A stretch of DNA of 40,903 nt from a bacterium (lineage in GTDB: Bacteria; Armatimonadota; UBA5829). A model generated the notes under the pieces. That model was not told where the DNA came from and made no database searches. It saw only the letters and a program-made list of their open reading frames with translations. The translations under genes and the position numbers were made by a program. The DNA lies in assembly GCA_021373255.1 (NCBI GenBank), contig JAJFTD010000191.1:1-40903 (forward strand). Direction: 5' to 3'. Positions 10,898 to 18,925 of this stretch are shown piece by piece. How positions within the stretch are numbered: position 1 is the stretch's first letter; each line of letters begins with the position of its first letter.

Positions 10898-11938
10898 CTA
10901 GTTGTATATTATACGTGTATCAGCCAACTTATTCTTAAGCAGGCTCGCGCGTTCAATGCTCGCCTTGCCATCGTCCCCCGCAACCACCTGCATTCCTGCA
11001 AGCAATTCGTTCAACAACCTGCCGGGACAGTTCTCGACAAGTCCGAGCGCCGCCGCTAATCTGATCGGCGACATAAGTGCTATAGCCTCTTGAGGCTTAA
11101 CCGACATCGCGCCCAGTAGCGAATCAAGCGACCGGGTCGCATTTTCCAACAAACGACTTCGTTGTTCCGCTAAGAGTTCCCTTCGTGCCAGTCGCTCTTC
11201 TGTCAACAGATATCCAGCGACCGACCGGACCCTCTCAGTTATCTCCCGCTCAGTGAGCCCCAGGGTCTTCTCATTGGAGACCTGGAAAAGATCACCCGTC
11301 CAATGGGTTCCTTCCCCAAACAGCCCCCTTACCGACACCCCGAGGTCGTAAGCGGCTCTCAACTGCATATTCAGCTTCTTCGTTATCGCAAGGCCCGCGA
11401 GGTGCATCATCGCCGACACTCTCAGGCCCGTACCTACATTTGTCAGGCTCGCTGTCAGATACCCATATCTGTTCGAGTATCCATATTCCAGCTTCGCCGA
11501 GAGCACATCATCCGCCCAATCGACAAGCCTCCAAGCCTCTTCACACATCAGCCCCGGCATCAAACACTGAAGCCTGATGTGATCTTCTTCATTTATCATT
11601 ATGGACAATCGGGCCCCAGACTCCAGTATAACAGCGCGACCTTCTCCGCCGTTTACCTGTTCTACGCTCGCAACATGCGAATCCAGGAGAAAACTTTTCT
11701 GCTCCCGACTCAATTTGTCCATACTAACCAGCTTCAGCCCCGGAAATCTTCCTAACAAGCCCGCGCTGGCTTCGCGAACTTTTTGCACTACCATGGATAA
11801 ATCTTCCCCGGAAGCGCGTGATGGAAACGGGAAATCGGCCAAGCTCCGAGCCAGCCTGGCCCTGGTGGAGATTACAATGTCATTATCAGGGCCATCGCCC
11901 TTAACCCACTCCGGAACCTGCTTGCCGCTCGTCATCAC
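10898..11938 (-). CDS. mcsB: McsB, protein-arginine kinase
   Basis: The protein has 346 residues, close to the family norm. It belongs to the phosphagen-kinase fold and transfers phosphate from ATP to arginine side chains, marking proteins for ClpC. Visible family motifs are STRARLARSL near the N-terminus (phosphate contacts), the loop INEEDHIRLQ that replaces the creatine/arginine-kinase substrate segment, NVGTGLRVSAMMHLAGL, and GDLFQVSNEKTLG with the conserved Asn near the C-terminal half. The gene starts with adjacent GTG and ATG codons (11938 and 11935), overlapping the mcsA stop, so the two are translationally coupled. GGAG lies eight bases before the GTG. Order mcsA-mcsB-clpC is the same as in Bacillus, without ctsR ahead of it. 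Confidence 0.95.
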   Translation of the reverse strand: MMTSGKQVPEWVKGDGPDNDIVISTRARLARSLADFPFPSRASGEDLSMVVQKVREASAGLLGRFPGLKLVSMDKLSREQKSFLLDSHVASVEQVNGGEGRAVILESGARLSIMINEEDHIRLQCLMPGLMCEEAWRLVDWADDVLSAKLEYGYSNRYGYLTASLTNVGTGLRVSAMMHLAGLAITKKLNMQLRAAYDLGVSVRGLFGEGTHWTGDLFQVSNEKTLGLTEREITERVRSVAGYLLTEERLARRELLAEQRSRLLENATRSLDSLLGAMSVKPQEAIALMSPIRLAAALGLVENCPGRLLNELLAGMQVVAGDDGKASIERASLLKNKLADTRIIYN

Positions 11939-12300
11939 CCTTGGGGCTCCTTGCCGACATGACTGGTGCAGCCCTGAGCATTCTCAACGGCCTGTTCCAC
12001 CTCACCCGCAAAGCGTGTGTAGCACCCGCAGCACCCCAGTTTACCGTCTACAACCACATCGGCCAGCGTCGTCCCGCAAAACCTGCAGCTATAAGGCGCC
12101 GTTTTACCAGCGTTCTTACTATCAATACGCGCCACGATTCGGCCAAGGTCCACACTTGTACCTGAATATAGCCGTGTGCGCTCGGCAGCACACTCGGGGC
12201 ACACAAACGTTCGATAAATATCCTCGCGCCGCCGACGAAACACAACAAGTTTCGCCGGACGGCTAGAGCATATCTCGCAAAGAATTACGTCGTTGATCAA
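11935..12300 (-). CDS. mcsA: McsA-like zinc protein, short form without UVR domain
   Basis: The protein has 121 residues and is the activator of McsB. Four cysteine pairs make the two expected zinc sites: CEIC (8-11), CPEC, CRFC and CGCY. Between and after them the McsA pattern is plain: ILCEICSSRPAKLVV, then TLADVVVDGKLGCCGCYTRF and a terminal THVGK-like segment (TSHVGKEPQG). Family members usually continue for about 50 more residues into a UVR coiled-coil; here the gene stops directly after the second zinc site and overlaps mcsB by four bases. The start is TTG 12300 with GGAG nine bases upstream. Function as McsB activator is well supported by position; loss of the UVR part could change how it binds McsB or ClpC. 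Confidence 0.85.
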   Translation of the reverse strand: MINDVILCEICSSRPAKLVVFRRRREDIYRTFVCPECAAERTRLYSGTSVDLGRIVARIDSKNAGKTAPYSCRFCGTTLADVVVDGKLGCCGCYTRFAGEVEQAVENAQGCTSHVGKEPQG

Positions 12301-12318
12301 AGAAAGCTGCTCCGGATG

Positions 12319-12426
12319 GGTCAGAATGTCATAAGGTCAGAAAGTCAAAAGGTTAGGATAGCTCGAAATGGCGGGTTCACCCGCACCATTCGCATCCCAA
12401 CCTTCAGACCTTATAACTTTAGGACT
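12319..12426. repeat. Inverted pair of 8-bp tandem arrays around a hairpin, upstream of mcsA
   Basis: On the plus strand 12319-12358 divides into five octamers: GGTCAGAA, TGTCATAA, GGTCAGAA, AGTCAAAA, GGTTAGGA. On the minus strand 12426-12395 divides into AGTCCTAA, AGTTATAA, GGTCTGAA, GGTTGGGA. The two arrays point at each other and enclose a hairpin whose core is GCGGGT (371-376 of kb 12) and ACCCGC (379-384), extended by CGAAATG against CATTCG. The element lies between ilvE and mcsA, 18 bases from the mcsA start. It could terminate ilvE or regulate mcsA, or be a selfish repeat. Confidence 0.6.
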
Positions 12427-12439
12427 TTTAACACAGTGA

Positions 12440-13306
12440 TTATGCAAGACTCTTAATATAATTGTAGAACTCTTGTATCAATCTCTTGGTAAGAGGTCCA
12501 GGTTTGCCGTCGCCGATATTGCGGGCATCCAGCTTGACCATCGGAATGACTTCCGCTCCGGTTCCGGTCAGGAACGCTTCGTCAGCGCTATAAATATCAA
12601 ACCGGGTAAAGACGCCTACATTAACTTTCACACCTATCTTCTCGAGCAGTTCAATGACTGTCTCACGGGTGATTCCCTCAAGTATTCCGAGGTATGCGGC
12701 CGGGGTATTTACCACACCGTTCTTCACGAAGAACAGGTTGTCGCCGGTGCACTCAGCTACATGGCCATCTTCGGTGAGCATCAGGCCTTCGCCCGCGCCC
12801 ATCTGGTTTGCTTCCAGCTTCGCCTGAATATTAGCCACATACTTGCCGAGCGATTTTATGCGCGGCTCAAGCACCTGCGGGTTTGCAACCCTCGTGGCAA
12901 CCGTCACGACTTCAAGGCCGTTTTCATACATCGACTTCGGGTAAAGCGACAATTTGTCGGTAGATACAACCACTGTCGGCTCACCCTTGATGTTCCTCGG
13001 GTCCAGACCCAGCGCCAGTCCGCGACTTATCGTCACACGGATGTAGGCATCTTTAACCTCGTTCATCTCAAGCAATTTTTCAATGTACCCGGCGAATGTC
13101 TCGGCACTATACGGCATCTCGATGTAGAGTGCGTGGAGCGAATTATATATTCGTTCGACATGTCGTTCCAGCTTGAACGCGCGGCCGTTGTAGGCACGAA
13201 TACCTTCAAATGCCCCATCACCATACAGAAAACCGTGGTCGTAGATGGAGACGTGCGCCTTTTCTGAGGGCACGAACTCACCGTTGAGGAAAACCCACTT
13301 ATCCAT
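12440..13306 (-). CDS. ilvE: Branched-chain amino acid aminotransferase
   Basis: The protein has 288 residues and belongs to PLP fold type IV. It interconverts leucine, isoleucine and valine with their 2-oxo acids using glutamate/2-oxoglutarate. Visible features are the N-terminal FLNGEFVPSEKAHVSIYDHG, GDGAFEGIRAYNG, the PLP lysine in RIKSLGKYVANIQAK, and GLMLTEDGHVAECTGDNLFF with TGTGAEVIPM near the end, which binds the PLP phosphate. The start is ATG 13306 with GGAG eight bases upstream; the GTG just before it is possible but less well placed. D-amino acid transaminase or aminodeoxychorismate lyase are relatives, but the FEGIRAYNG and length favour IlvE. The gene stands alone before mcsA. 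Confidence 0.9.
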   Translation of the reverse strand: MDKWVFLNGEFVPSEKAHVSIYDHGFLYGDGAFEGIRAYNGRAFKLERHVERIYNSLHALYIEMPYSAETFAGYIEKLLEMNEVKDAYIRVTISRGLALGLDPRNIKGEPTVVVSTDKLSLYPKSMYENGLEVVTVATRVANPQVLEPRIKSLGKYVANIQAKLEANQMGAGEGLMLTEDGHVAECTGDNLFFVKNGVVNTPAAYLGILEGITRETVIELLEKIGVKVNVGVFTRFDIYSADEAFLTGTGAEVIPMVKLDARNIGDGKPGPLTKRLIQEFYNYIKSLA

Positions 13307-13441
13307 CACAATAGCTCCTCGTGTTAAAGTATATCATAGTCACATCTTCGATGCAAACAAACAAACACCGGCCCAAGTGCGTCACATAATCACAGCGCTG
13401 TAACGACTTCTCCAGCCAGTCTCAAACATCTTACTTACCAA

Positions 13442-14770
13442 TTATGTGGTAAAAAATGGGATCAACCGAGGCTGCACGGCCTCAGGATCAAAATCAGTAA
13501 CCGGGCGATGCCAGTGCGCCGACAGGAAATCCAGCAAGTCCGGGTAGAACTTCAACATCACTTCCCTACCCTCGGGTGTATCCGCGATATTGTTGTTCTC
13601 ACGAGGATCGGCGGACATGTCGTAGACCTCATCTACGCATTTTCCATCTACCCGACGGTGTATCCACTTATACCCCTCGTTTCTGCACACTTGCCCGCAG
13701 CCCAGGCTGCTGTATATCCAGTCCCTGTGCTTATCAGAGTCGCCTTTGAACACGCTCAACGCCGACTTTCCAGAGCAAGGCATCGGCGGAGCATCAAGCG
13801 CCTCGATAATCGTCGGGCCAATATCCGTTAACTCGATCAAAGCATCCGACACGGCCCCTTCGGGTAATGTTCCAGGGCACGATACCAGCAACGGAACCCC
13901 TATCGACGGCTCATAGCCATAACCCTTGACATAGAGCCCCTTGTCCCCGAGCATCTCTCCGTGATCACTCGTATAAACGATCATCGTATCTTCGGCGATG
14001 CCCAAACGGTCGACTTCATCAAGGATCATTCCCACACAGGCATCCACGGTGCTTATCATTCCGTAGTAGCCTCTGACGATGCGGTTATAACGATCCTGCG
14101 TAACTCCCTCAAAGCCCAAACGCTTCGACCAGTTCTCGATAATGTCCTGTGGAGAAAGCGTATCCTCGGGCATAGGGATATCAAGCCCCTCATACATAGA
14201 CCAATAAGGCTCCGGCGGAGTTAGCGCTCCGTGCGGCGCCAGATAGCCGACATACAGCGCAAACGGCTCTTCTCCACGATGCATCTCGCGAAGAAAACCA
14301 AGCGCAGTTGATGTAATAGCAGTCTCGTAGTAATCCTCGAAAGAAGCATCACTGGGGCCGACATACGCATCTTCTCGCCAGAACGCCTGCATCTTATCGT
14401 CGTGGCAGTTCATAGGATAACTGCGACCGGACGGAACCCTTATAACACTGCCAAAACCTTTATCTATGTGGTGGGTGCGCCCCACTGCCACAGTCTGCCA
14501 ACCGTGCTCGTCCAAATGCCCCGGCCAAGTTCGCTCATGCCTGCCAAGGATAGTGTCATTGCTAACCATCCCGGCTTCTTCGTTATACCTGCCGGTAAGA
14601 ATATTCGCTCTCGACGGCACGCAAGCCTGCGCAGCACAAAAGCAGTTATTGAACCGCACGCCACGGGCAGCCAGCCGGTCCAGGTTCGGAGTGCGCACGA
14701 GTGGGTTCTCCCACCCTACAGCATCCCACCTATGCTCATCCGCAAGAATGAATATTACATTACGAGGCAT
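13442..14770 (-). CDS. Sulfatase (alkaline-phosphatase superfamily)
   Basis: The protein has 442 residues and no signal peptide. The sulfatase signature CVPSRANILTGR begins at Cys50, the residue converted to formylglycine. Other elements are the metal-site start FILADEHRWDAVG near residue 10, where Glu replaces the more usual second Asp, and YTSDHGEMLGD near residue 265. The C-terminal region contains YKWIHRRVDGK and DMSADPRENNNIAD, a block common in sulfatases. It hydrolyses a sulfate ester, probably of a sugar, choline or similar molecule; the substrate cannot be read. No maturase gene is present in the window. Its upstream neighbour is a sugar isomerase-like gene on the same strand, which suggests a carbohydrate role. 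Confidence 0.85.
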   Translation of the reverse strand: MPRNVIFILADEHRWDAVGWENPLVRTPNLDRLAARGVRFNNCFCAAQACVPSRANILTGRYNEEAGMVSNDTILGRHERTWPGHLDEHGWQTVAVGRTHHIDKGFGSVIRVPSGRSYPMNCHDDKMQAFWREDAYVGPSDASFEDYYETAITSTALGFLREMHRGEEPFALYVGYLAPHGALTPPEPYWSMYEGLDIPMPEDTLSPQDIIENWSKRLGFEGVTQDRYNRIVRGYYGMISTVDACVGMILDEVDRLGIAEDTMIVYTSDHGEMLGDKGLYVKGYGYEPSIGVPLLVSCPGTLPEGAVSDALIELTDIGPTIIEALDAPPMPCSGKSALSVFKGDSDKHRDWIYSSLGCGQVCRNEGYKWIHRRVDGKCVDEVYDMSADPRENNNIADTPEGREVMLKFYPDLLDFLSAHWHRPVTDFDPEAVQPRLIPFFTT

Positions 14771-14782
14771 TACGGTTTCTCT

Positions 14783-14825
14783 GCGTAGTACGTTATGCGT
14801 TAATGCGTTGCGCGTTGCGCGTTAG
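14783..14825 (+). repeat. 7-bp tandem array (GCGTTNN type)
   Basis: Just upstream of the sulfatase start the sequence reads as units GCGTAGT, ACGTTAT, GCGTTAAT, GCGTTGC, GCGTTGC, GCGTTAG. Two units are identical and one has eight bases. It occupies the gap before the sulfatase gene. Confidence 0.6.
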
Positions 14826-14940
14826 CTAGGTCCGTTCACATTGTGCGCTCGGCGGCTTCGGCTCTCGATTTCCTTCGGAAACGCTGTCGCCCGAGGGGCA
14901 GCTTCGCAGTCCGAAGCAACATATGTTATCTCTTCGTCTC

Positions 14941-14972
14941 TTTTCGCGTTTTCGCACTGTCGCGCTTTCGCG
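14941..14972 (+). repeat. 8-bp tandem array (YTTTCGCG type)
   Basis: Four octamers in a row, TTTTCGCG, TTTTCGCA, CTGTCGCG and CTTTCGCG, end nine bases before the stop of the sugar isomerase gene (14982, minus). No stem with a T run is formed, so a terminator role is not evident. Confidence 0.6.
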
Positions 14973-14981
14973 ATTAAATAA

Positions 14982-15944
14982 TTACGCCCACCACATTTCG
15001 CCGGCAGACTCCGTAACCATAACTTCTTTAAGGAATGACACGGCTTTCTGGAAGCCTTCGTTCACCGACATCAGGCCGTCTTCATGCTCGATTGAGAGCA
15101 CTGAGTCGTAGCCGATCATCTTTAGCGTGCTTATCATATCTTTCCAGACCTGGTAGCCATGGCCATATCCGACTGTGCGGAAGATCCAGCTCCGGGTCAG
15201 CACATCGCCGTAGTGTTTGGTATCATTACATCCATTCACTGCGACGTTATATTTATCCACCTTGCAGTCTTTAGCATGGACGTGGAAGATTGCATCTCCG
15301 AGCGTGCGAATGGCTGCGACTGGGTCTACACCGTTCCAGAACAGGTGGCTGGGATCGAAATTGCAGCCCAGGTTCTCACCTACGGCATCGCGCAGCTTGA
15401 GCATTGTGTCTACATTATATACACAGAACCCCGGATGCATCTCAAACGCAACTTTGACCCCGTTATCCTCAAGGAATTTGCTCTGCTCTTTCCAATACGG
15501 GACCAATACTTCTTCCCACTGCCACTTCAGGGTGTCAGTGAAATCCGGCGGCCATGCGCAGGTAACCCAGTTCGGGGTCTTATCGTCCGGACTACCACCG
15601 GGGCAGCCGGAAAAGGTTACGACAGTATCTACACCCAACTCTTTAGCAAGCTGGACGGTCTTTCTGAACGTCTCATGATCCCTTGCGGCAAATGCTTTGT
15701 CAGGATGGACCGGGTTTCCGTGGCAAGAGAGGGCGCTGATGCTAAGCCCTCTAGACTCTACCGCATTCAGGAATTCCTTTTGAGCGGAAGCATTACCAAG
15801 CAGCTTATCCGGGTCGCAATGTGCATTACCGGGATAGCCTCCAGTACCAAACTCCACCATCTGGACCCCGGATTGAGCAATATAATCCAGCGCGCGTTCC
15901 AACGACTGCTGGGCGAATAATACAGTAAATACGCCAATCTTCAT
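14982..15944 (-). CDS. Sugar phosphate isomerase/epimerase-like TIM-barrel enzyme
   Basis: The protein has 320 residues and belongs to the AP-endonuclease-2/xylose-isomerase-like family. Metal ligands are visible on successive strands: Glu in VKVAFEMHPG, Asp and His in GCNFDPSHLFW, His in FHVHAKDCKV and Glu in VLSIEHED. These enzymes isomerise or epimerise sugars or inositol derivatives; the N-terminal segment FTVLFAQQSLERALDYIAQS and GLSISALSCHGNPVHPD resemble that group. ATG 15944 is chosen because AGGAGG lies ten bases upstream; an upstream start at 15977 would add 11 unlikely residues. The gene lies next to the sulfatase on the same strand, about 210 bases apart. Confidence 0.85.
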   Translation of the reverse strand: MKIGVFTVLFAQQSLERALDYIAQSGVQMVEFGTGGYPGNAHCDPDKLLGNASAQKEFLNAVESRGLSISALSCHGNPVHPDKAFAARDHETFRKTVQLAKELGVDTVVTFSGCPGGSPDDKTPNWVTCAWPPDFTDTLKWQWEEVLVPYWKEQSKFLEDNGVKVAFEMHPGFCVYNVDTMLKLRDAVGENLGCNFDPSHLFWNGVDPVAAIRTLGDAIFHVHAKDCKVDKYNVAVNGCNDTKHYGDVLTRSWIFRTVGYGHGYQVWKDMISTLKMIGYDSVLSIEHEDGLMSVNEGFQKAVSFLKEVMVTESAGEMWWA

Positions 15945-16036
15945 AAGGCTCTGTCCTCCTGGTTCGATGATGGACATGACAAACTGCCATTCTTAAGGGG
16001 CATTATAGTTCTTTTACGCGTCGAAATCAAGAGACG

Positions 16037-16134
16037 GTCCGAGCTGTCCAGAAGTCCGTGGGTCCGAAGATCCGGGGGCAGTCTACTCCAACCCTCATTC
16101 CCCATCTCCCAGCCCCACACCATCTCCCAGCCCC
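16037..16134 (+). repeat. Short direct repeats: 8-bp GTCC phase and an 18-bp period pair
   Basis: GTCC or ATCC recurs at 16037, 16046, 16054, 16062 and 16070, an octamer phase with one extra base. Then CCATCTCCCAGCCCC occurs twice, at 16102 and 16120, with an 18-bp period. This fills the gap between the sugar isomerase and the duplicated TPR segment. Confidence 0.5.
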
Positions 16135-16460
16135 TATCATTGACACTGAACAGTCCGGTGGATATACTGAGCTTGAGTGGTTGCTCTTGCCGCTACTCTT
16201 ATTGCAGGTGACGTTCAATGCCTGATACTGCGGAACAATATAAGCTTGAAGTAGAGGCTTTTAAGGCTGGAAACACCGACACGGCCATTGAAGAGGTGAC
16301 TCGTCTCGACCACCAGAATCACAGGACATTCAGCTACCTTGGCGCGGCTTATCAACACAGCCATTGGGGCATTCAAGCAGGCTGAACAGATAGCACCCCG
16401 TGTAGCCAGCATCCATTTCAACATCGCCCAGAACTATGAAGCAAGTGGCATACCCAACGA
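16135..16460 (+). repeat. Direct repeat copy A (leader plus broken TPR gene)
   Basis: This segment matches 18476-18825 over its full length, including about 80 bases upstream of the TPR start codon. It starts with ATCATTGACACTGAA in both copies and ends at CCCAACGA in both. Copy A carries internal deletions. The repeats flank the exported STN-like gene 16470-18383. Confidence 0.85.
16218..16460 (+). pseudogene. Truncated copy of the TPR gene at 18557-18925
   Basis: The copy keeps the ATG, the ribosome site AGGTGA and most of the first two TPR units. Two deletions separate it from the intact gene: nine bases lost in the segment encoding AIEALEEV (now AIEEV, in frame), and 17 bases lost after GAAYA, which shifts the frame and brings a TGA at 16383. 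Homology carries on out of frame to CCCAACGA at 16460, where it ends abruptly nine bases before the next gene's start codon. A translated product would be about 55 residues and would lack the third repeat. I read it as a relic of a duplication, not a working gene. Confidence 0.85.
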
Positions 16461-16469
16461 GAGGTTATC

Positions 16470-18383
16470 ATGTATCGTAAAATAGGCTTTACGCTCACTC
16501 TGACTCTTGCAGTGTGCTTTGGATGTTGTAATGCTTGGGGAGTTGGTAAAATAACAACTGACCCGAATGCATCGAATCCGCCTAGTACGGAGGTGAGCAT
16601 GGGCAATGATGATGCCAGGCTATCTCAGAAAATTTCCTACTGTGCAACTCACAAAAGTGTATTATCCATACTAACCAACCTTTCGGATATAAGCAAAGTT
16701 AAGTTGAGAGCTGGCTTGAACAATAACGATTGGCAGGTTAGAGATCGCAGGATGAATATCTATGCAAAAGATACGACTCTTGCAGATCTGATGAATTCTA
16801 TCGCTTCGGTTATGAAGTTCACATGGAGCAAAAATAGTGAGTCTAATCCTCCTTCGTACCGGCTTTATATGAAGAGAGCTGATGTAATTGCTGTTGAGAA
16901 CAAGGCTTTAGCTGAAGCACAGAAATACACCGAGAAAAAAGAGGCCATACTCGAGAAGCTCGACGATGCATCTGAGGTGTCACCGGACGCATTGGACAAA
17001 TTGAAGAATGATAATCCTTATCTGTATGCGCAGACCGTGAGCGGAGCGTACAACGCCCTAAAAGATTTCTTTGGTGCATATCCTCCGGCGAAAGAGGCGT
17101 TTTTGTCCGGACAAGAGGTTAGTATTGCAGCTGTTACTCTGCCGGAAGCCGCTAGAAATGCTCTTTACGAACTACTGAGTGCGAACTGGAAGATTAATCC
17201 TATGGCTGATGGTGATTTTCCTGAAGGTGAGGCAAACAATTTCGCATTTAAAACACTGGTAATAGAAGGAGCGAATTCTAGACTTCAGTATAGAGGAGTG
17301 TATAAAACAGCTAGTGGTGACTTGAATGGTATGATGATGAATGCAAACATATATGATCCTTCCAGCGATAAGGCAAAAGTACAAGGGCTCTGTCAGATAG
17401 CGGCGCTGGAAGGAAAGTCGAGGGAAGAAATCTTTGCCGAGTTTGATATAATCCATGACAAAGTTAGAATTGAGAGTACAGCCAGACAGAGTGGTGATTC
17501 CGACAAATCATCTTCAACAAGCGACACGGAGCCATTAAAGGATGATTTTATCACTTCATCCTCGGATGATCCTGCGCTTAAGAAACTGGTTGAGTTTATG
17601 ATCGACAGTAATACAGATCATTGTGGTTTGTTGTCGGATTATTTGAAAGCTATTGCCGACATATCTGGTTTTGCTGTTGTGTCTGATTCTTTTCCTAACG
17701 CAGAATATAGAGCTAATTTCCCCAAAAATGAGCTTGAAGTAAAGCAGATTATAGATAAGATTGCCCTGGAAAACTCGTATAAGTGGAAGAAGCACAACGG
17801 TGTAATAGAATTTCGAGACAACGATTGGTATAAGAAACGGAGTCTTCAGATCCCCGACGCGTGGCTAAATGAATGGAAAAACGAGTGCATAAATACGGGT
17901 ACTCTTGATATTAAGTCACTTACTGAGATTTCAGCCTTAACAAAAGAACAGTTTGATTTCAACTTTCATAATGATGAAGTTCTACGATGTGTGCTGATTA
18001 GATATCCTGATGCTGATATGAATGCATTTATGGAATTCTATAATGCTCTTGATAATGACAAACTTCGTGTTGCCAGCAGCAAGTCAGGGCTCGATATTAA
18101 TATTCTTAACCAGGATGAAATGTCGAAGCTTACAAAGATGATTGGGATCGGAGCGAATTCGTGGATTCTTGAGCGGATGAAAAAGTATCCGGATAAAATC
18201 ATGCTTAGGTTGGATAGACAGCTACCGAGTTCTGGGCATTCTATTACATACAGATTTCTTGGATTAATACCGTGGTTATTTACTATCGATTATGTTCCAT
18301 CTCCAGGAGTAAACTTTGGATATTTATTTACTCCTGAATATATAAAACCAAAGCCAGATAAGCAGTTGATGAACAATCAATGA
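16470..18383 (+). CDS. Exported protein with two STN-like domains
   Basis: The protein has 637 residues. A signal peptide covers about residues 1-24 (MYRKIGFTLTLTLAVCFGCC, then NAWG). Two related modules are visible. The first, at about 50-135, reads SVLSILTNLSDISKVKLRAG...MNIYAKDTTLADLMNSIASV; the second, at about 365-450, reads LLSDYLKAIADISGFAVVSD...NELEVKQIIDKIALENSYKW. This pattern is that of secretin/TonB short N-terminal (STN) domains, which act in the periplasm. A helical, Lys/Glu-rich region (140-160) and a Ser/Asp-rich linker (about 345-365) separate them. No secretin channel follows. ATG 16470 follows AGAGG at five bases. The gene sits between two copies of a TPR gene segment and reads AT-richer than its neighbours. 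Its role is unknown. Confidence 0.75.
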   Translation: MYRKIGFTLTLTLAVCFGCCNAWGVGKITTDPNASNPPSTEVSMGNDDARLSQKISYCATHKSVLSILTNLSDISKVKLRAGLNNNDWQVRDRRMNIYAKDTTLADLMNSIASVMKFTWSKNSESNPPSYRLYMKRADVIAVENKALAEAQKYTEKKEAILEKLDDASEVSPDALDKLKNDNPYLYAQTVSGAYNALKDFFGAYPPAKEAFLSGQEVSIAAVTLPEAARNALYELLSANWKINPMADGDFPEGEANNFAFKTLVIEGANSRLQYRGVYKTASGDLNGMMMNANIYDPSSDKAKVQGLCQIAALEGKSREEIFAEFDIIHDKVRIESTARQSGDSDKSSSTSDTEPLKDDFITSSSDDPALKKLVEFMIDSNTDHCGLLSDYLKAIADISGFAVVSDSFPNAEYRANFPKNELEVKQIIDKIALENSYKWKKHNGVIEFRDNDWYKKRSLQIPDAWLNEWKNECINTGTLDIKSLTEISALTKEQFDFNFHNDEVLRCVLIRYPDADMNAFMEFYNALDNDKLRVASSKSGLDINILNQDEMSKLTKMIGIGANSWILERMKKYPDKIMLRLDRQLPSSGHSITYRFLGLIPWLFTIDYVPSPGVNFGYLFTPEYIKPKPDKQLMNNQ

Positions 18384-18418
18384 CCAAGAGGAGAAAGTAA
18401 CCCTCCCGAATATTGCAT

Positions 18419-18453
18419 AACCTCCAGAGTGATGTGAAGTTAGCTGGAGGTTT
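18419..18453 (+). terminator. Hairpin terminator after the STN-like gene
   Basis: AACCTCCAG (18419-18427) and CTGGAGGTT (18444-18452) are perfect complements with a 16-base loop and a short T run. It lies 36 bases after the stop of the STN-like gene. Confidence 0.6.
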
Positions 18454-18475
18454 ACACATAATTCAGGGCACCCCC

Positions 18476-18825
18476 ATCATTGACACTGAACACCCAGGCG
18501 GATATACTGAGCTTGGGCGGTTGCTTCGACGCTACTCTTATTGCAGGTGACGTTCAATGCCTGATACTGCGGAACAATATAAACTTGGAGTAGAGGCCTT
18601 TAAGGCTGGAAACACCGATACGGCTATTGAAGCCCTTGAGGAAGTGACTCGCCTCGACCACCAGAATCACAGGGCATTCAGCTACCTTGGCGCGGCTTAT
18701 GCCGCAAAAGGCAGGTTCAATGCAGCCATTGGGGCTTTCAAGCAGGCTGAACAGATAGCACCCCGTGTAGCCAGCATCCATTTCAACATCGCCCAGGCCT
18801 ATGAAGCTAGCGGCATACCCAACGA
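18476..18825 (+). repeat. Direct repeat copy B (leader plus intact TPR gene start)
   Basis: This is the second copy of the 16135-16460 segment. It is 24 bases longer because it lacks the deletions seen in copy A. It contains the leader and the first 90 codons of the intact TPR gene. Confidence 0.85.
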
Positions 18826-18925
18826 AGCCGAATATGAGTATGAGCGCGCGCTTGAAATCGATCCCAACTACACACGGGCTCGCGAAGCACTGGATGTGCT
18901 GAAGAAGAAGTTGGGGCATGTCTGA
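18557..18925 (+). CDS. Small TPR-repeat protein
   Basis: The protein has 122 residues, almost all of it three tetratricopeptide repeats: EQYKLGVEAFKAGNTDTAIE, then HRAFSYLGAAYAAKGRFNAA, then ASIHFNIAQAYEASGIPNEA, followed by a capping helix. The canonical TPR pattern (W/L-G/A-Y-A-P) is clear in the second and third units. There is no signal peptide, so it acts in the cytoplasm as a protein-binding adaptor. ATG 18557 is preceded by AGGTGA at seven bases. An inactive copy lies 2.3 kb upstream. It converges with the prenyl synthase gene, and the 45 bases between them form a heptamer array. Confidence 0.85.
   Translation: MPDTAEQYKLGVEAFKAGNTDTAIEALEEVTRLDHQNHRAFSYLGAAYAAKGRFNAAIGAFKQAEQIAPRVASIHFNIAQAYEASGIPNEAEYEYERALEIDPNYTRAREALDVLKKKLGHV

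Noticed and set aside
12319-12358. CtsR operator upstream of mcsA
   Set aside because: The consensus is two GGTCAAA-type heptads ten bases apart in step. Here the step is eight and the array continues in both directions, and no ctsR gene is present. It fits the micro-array family better.
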